In this document: positions 62,395 through 64,000 of the stretch, piece after piece
How positions within the stretch are numbered: position 1 is the stretch's first letter
How the letters are laid out: each line of letters opens with the position of its first letter
Source of the DNA: Ruegeria lacuscaerulensis
GTDB lineage: Bacteria; Pseudomonadota; Alphaproteobacteria; Rhodobacterales; Rhodobacteraceae
Length of the DNA: 64,000 nt
Direction of reading: 5' to 3'
NCBI RefSeq assembly: GCF_013031245.1
Contig: NZ_WPZL01000007.1
Span: forward strand, 62,001-126,000
Program-made: the position numbers and the translations under genes
The notes under the pieces: generated by a model
Told to the model about the DNA's origin: nothing
Databases searched by the model: none
Seen by the model: only the letters and a program-made list of their open reading frames with translations

Positions 62395-63114
62395 ATGCCG
62401 GACCGGAACAACTCTTCGCAGGCGTTGATTATTGGCGCGGGGGCAGGCCTGTCGGCCTCATTCGCGAGGACGCTGGCACAGGACGGCTATAGCCTGCATC
62501 TGGCGGCGCGCGATGTCTCTGATCTGGAATCGTTGGCGGCTGAGACCGGCGCCACGCTGCACCATTTGGACGGGACCGATGCCCAGGGAGTTGCGGCGCT
62601 GGTCGCGGACCTCCCGGGTGAACTGCGCGTGGCCTGCTACAACCCGTCGGCCCGGCAACGGGGTCCGATCACCGAGCTCGACCCCGAGATCGTGCGCAAA
62701 GCGGTTGAAGTCACCGCCCACGGGGCTTTCCTGCTGGGCCAGGCCGCCGCCCGCAGGATGTTGACACAAGAGATGCGGGACAACCGGCGCGGCACTATCC
62801 TGTTCACCGGCGCCTCTGCAGGGGTCAAAGGATTTCCGCTGTCCGCACCCTTTGCCATGGGTAAATTTGCGCAGCGCGGTCTGGCGCAATCCATGGCGCG
62901 CGAACTGCACCCCAAGGGTATCCATGTCGCCTGGATCAACATTGATGGCGGTATCCGCAACGCGGCGCGCCCGGAACGCGTCGAACCTGAGGACAATCCC
63001 GACAGTATGCTGGATCCGAATGCCATCGCCCGAGAATACATGCATCTGATCCACCAGGACCGCTCGGCCTGGAGCGACGAACTGACCCTTCGTCCATGGG
63101 TCGAACGATTCTGA
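62395..63114 (+). CDS. SDR-fold protein with degenerate catalytic and cofactor motifs
   Basis: A 239-residue short-chain dehydrogenase fold. The cofactor loop reads IIGAGAGLSAS in place of TGxxxGxG, the NNAG position reads YNPSA, and the active-site Tyr of Y-x3-K is Phe153 in SAPFAMGKFAQRG with Lys157 kept; Ser141 is present. Loss of the Tyr should abolish classical SDR chemistry, so it may bind a nucleotide without redox catalysis or use another residue. The C-terminal part (ARPERVEPEDNPDSMLDPN) is that of the so-called SDR-like glucose/ribitol proteins. Standalone gene. Confidence 0.85.
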   Translation: MPDRNNSSQALIIGAGAGLSASFARTLAQDGYSLHLAARDVSDLESLAAETGATLHHLDGTDAQGVAALVADLPGELRVACYNPSARQRGPITELDPEIVRKAVEVTAHGAFLLGQAAARRMLTQEMRDNRRGTILFTGASAGVKGFPLSAPFAMGKFAQRGLAQSMARELHPKGIHVAWINIDGGIRNAARPERVEPEDNPDSMLDPNAIAREYMHLIHQDRSAWSDELTLRPWVERF

Positions 63115-63131
63115 TCCCGCCCCACAACACG

Positions 63132-63159
63132 TAAAAAAAGACCCGCACATCAGTGCGGG
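63132..63159 (-). terminator. Rho-independent terminator after the LysR gene
   Basis: CCCGCAC (63142-63148) and GTGCGGG (63153-63159) make a 7-bp stem with a 4-base loop; on the minus strand it is followed by TCTTTTTTT. It ends the LysR transcript, whose stop is about 27 bases upstream on that strand. The T run on the minus strand starts within 2 bases of the stem. Confidence 0.82.
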
Positions 63160-63185
63160 CCATCGAGGTTTCACCGTGGGAGTTT

Positions 63186-64000
63186 CTACCAGTCCATCGG
63201 GCCCTTGTCGTTGAAGGACTCGACGAGGAAATCGATAAATGCCCGCACTTTGGGCTGCGTAAAGCGGCCGGGCGGGTACACCGCATAGACGCCCTGAACT
63301 TCATCCGGCAACGATGGCATCGCGTCCACAACCGCGCCGGATTTCAGTGCATCTGCGTAGAGATAGCTGGGCAGATATGCGATCCCCAACCCGGAAATCG
63401 CGGCATTCAGCAGAGATTGACCGTCGTTCACGCTCAGCCACCCGGCAGTGCGCACCTGCCGCTTTTCACCCGATGGCGCAGTCAGTTTCCAAACGTTCCC
63501 TGACGACTGGCTGGAGTAATGCAGCAGCTTATGTTCGTTCAGTTCGTCGATCTTTTGCGGACGCCCGAACTTTTCGATGTATCTCGGGGCTGCAACCATT
63601 CGTTTGACGGTTTCCGTCAGCTTGCGGGCGCGCAATGTGCTGTCTTCCAACTCTCCGATACGCACTGCTACGTCGAACCCCTCGGAAATCAGTTCCACAA
63701 AACGATTGTTCAGAACCATGTTCACTGTGATGTCCGGGTAGGCCGACAGGAATTCGGACAGAACCGGAGACAGGTGATTCACGCCGAAATCCGTCGCCAC
63801 ACTGATCCGCAGCAGGCCGGACGGGGCGGATTGCATCGAGGTGACCAGCGCATCCGCCTCGCCTGCGTCATTCAGAACACGACGCGCGCGATCATAATAG
63901 GCCAGCCCAATCTCGGTCGGCGATACACGGCGTGTCGTGCGGTTCAGCAGCCGGGCGCCTAACCGGGCCTCAAGGCTCGATACGTGCTTTGACACGGCCG
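63186..64000 (-). CDS. LysR-family transcriptional regulator, truncated at right edge
   Basis: The frame is open to the window end and its 5' part is missing. The visible HTH end SKHVSSLEARLGARLLNRTTRRVSPTE is the classic LysR DNA-binding region. The effector domain follows, with RISVATDFGVNHLSPVLSEFLSAYPDITVNMVL, FDVAVRIGEL, and GLGIAYLPSYL. The GTG at 63995 is internal to the HTH and not the start. The target cannot be read from the window. It converges with the SDR gene. Confidence 0.88.
   Translation of the reverse strand, partial: AVSKHVSSLEARLGARLLNRTTRRVSPTEIGLAYYDRARRVLNDAGEADALVTSMQSAPSGLLRISVATDFGVNHLSPVLSEFLSAYPDITVNMVLNNRFVELISEGFDVAVRIGELEDSTLRARKLTETVKRMVAAPRYIEKFGRPQKIDELNEHKLLHYSSQSSGNVWKLTAPSGEKRQVRTAGWLSVNDGQSLLNAAISGLGIAYLPSYLYADALKSGAVVDAMPSLPDEVQGVYAVYPPGRFTQPKVRAFIDFLVESFNDKGPMDW

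Overview
The window reads as one continuous stretch of chromosome from an alphaproteobacterium of the Roseobacter group (Rhodobacteraceae; Ruegeria-like). The basis is the GC-rich, third-position-biased codon use, the c2/c550-type cytochrome, the panB-panC order, the Roseobacter-type glycine-betaine/dimethylglycine genes, the FliF/FliL/MotA gene set with a CtrA-like box, and dense ATGA/GTGA-overlapping operons. This is inference from gene content; no rRNA or tRNA is present to confirm it. I see no insertion sequence, prophage, CRISPR array, tRNA, attachment site or origin. No gene-free gap exceeds about 265 bases.

Layout. 1-7.6 kb: the end of a multi-receiver signalling protein, a VOC protein, the leftward unit yggT-recQ-yaaA, and the rightward unit UMF1-type transporter-mepA-phytase-like esterase. 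7.7-12.7 kb: a queuosine-precursor transporter, a structured intergenic unit with a mini-ORF and strong terminator, the ribosome-rescue gene arfB, an SDR, a P1 self-cleaving peptidase, cytochrome c, idi and smpB. 12.7-16 kb: leftward glpK and panBC. 16-23.6 kb: a peptide/amine-type ABC transporter operon carrying a pentameric ligand-gated ion channel gene between the binding protein and the permeases, ending in an aldehyde dehydrogenase. 23.6-28.1 kb: NAD salvage (pncB, pncA) around an unknown membrane-anchored protein, trhO, a K+ channel-like protein and a small two-repeat protein. 28.1-33.7 kb: a BetI-type operator with betB, then a DMGDH-like flavoprotein coupled to an MmgE/PrpD protein.

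33.7-41.7 kb: divergent flagellar operons. Leftward are fliL, an unknown membrane protein, a MotE-like gene, motA and a large periplasmic protein that could fill the MotC role. Rightward are fliF-fliH-fliN-fliP. A CtrA-like box lies between them. 41.7-48.3 kb: a two-component pair, then a glucose-type ABC transporter (gtsABC plus ATPase); phased GTAAC repeats lie between. 48.3-54.3 kb: the mlaA-mlaC lipid-asymmetry pair, RidA, a phosphodiesterase, a FemAB-like acyltransferase, phhB, three small secreted proteins and a Prx5 peroxiredoxin. 54.4-64 kb: a ferredoxin reductase, rsmD, a HAD phosphatase, map, sfsA, a tightly overlapping unit (CinA-like, GNAT, AhpD-like, OmpA-like), a degenerate SDR and a truncated LysR regulator.

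Most genes are ordinary core or accessory metabolism. The items most worth following are the ion channel embedded in the ABC operon (17650-18720), the structured mini-ORF unit at 8435-8607, the MotA/MotE/large periplasmic protein set, and the phased GTAAC repeats upstream of the response regulator.
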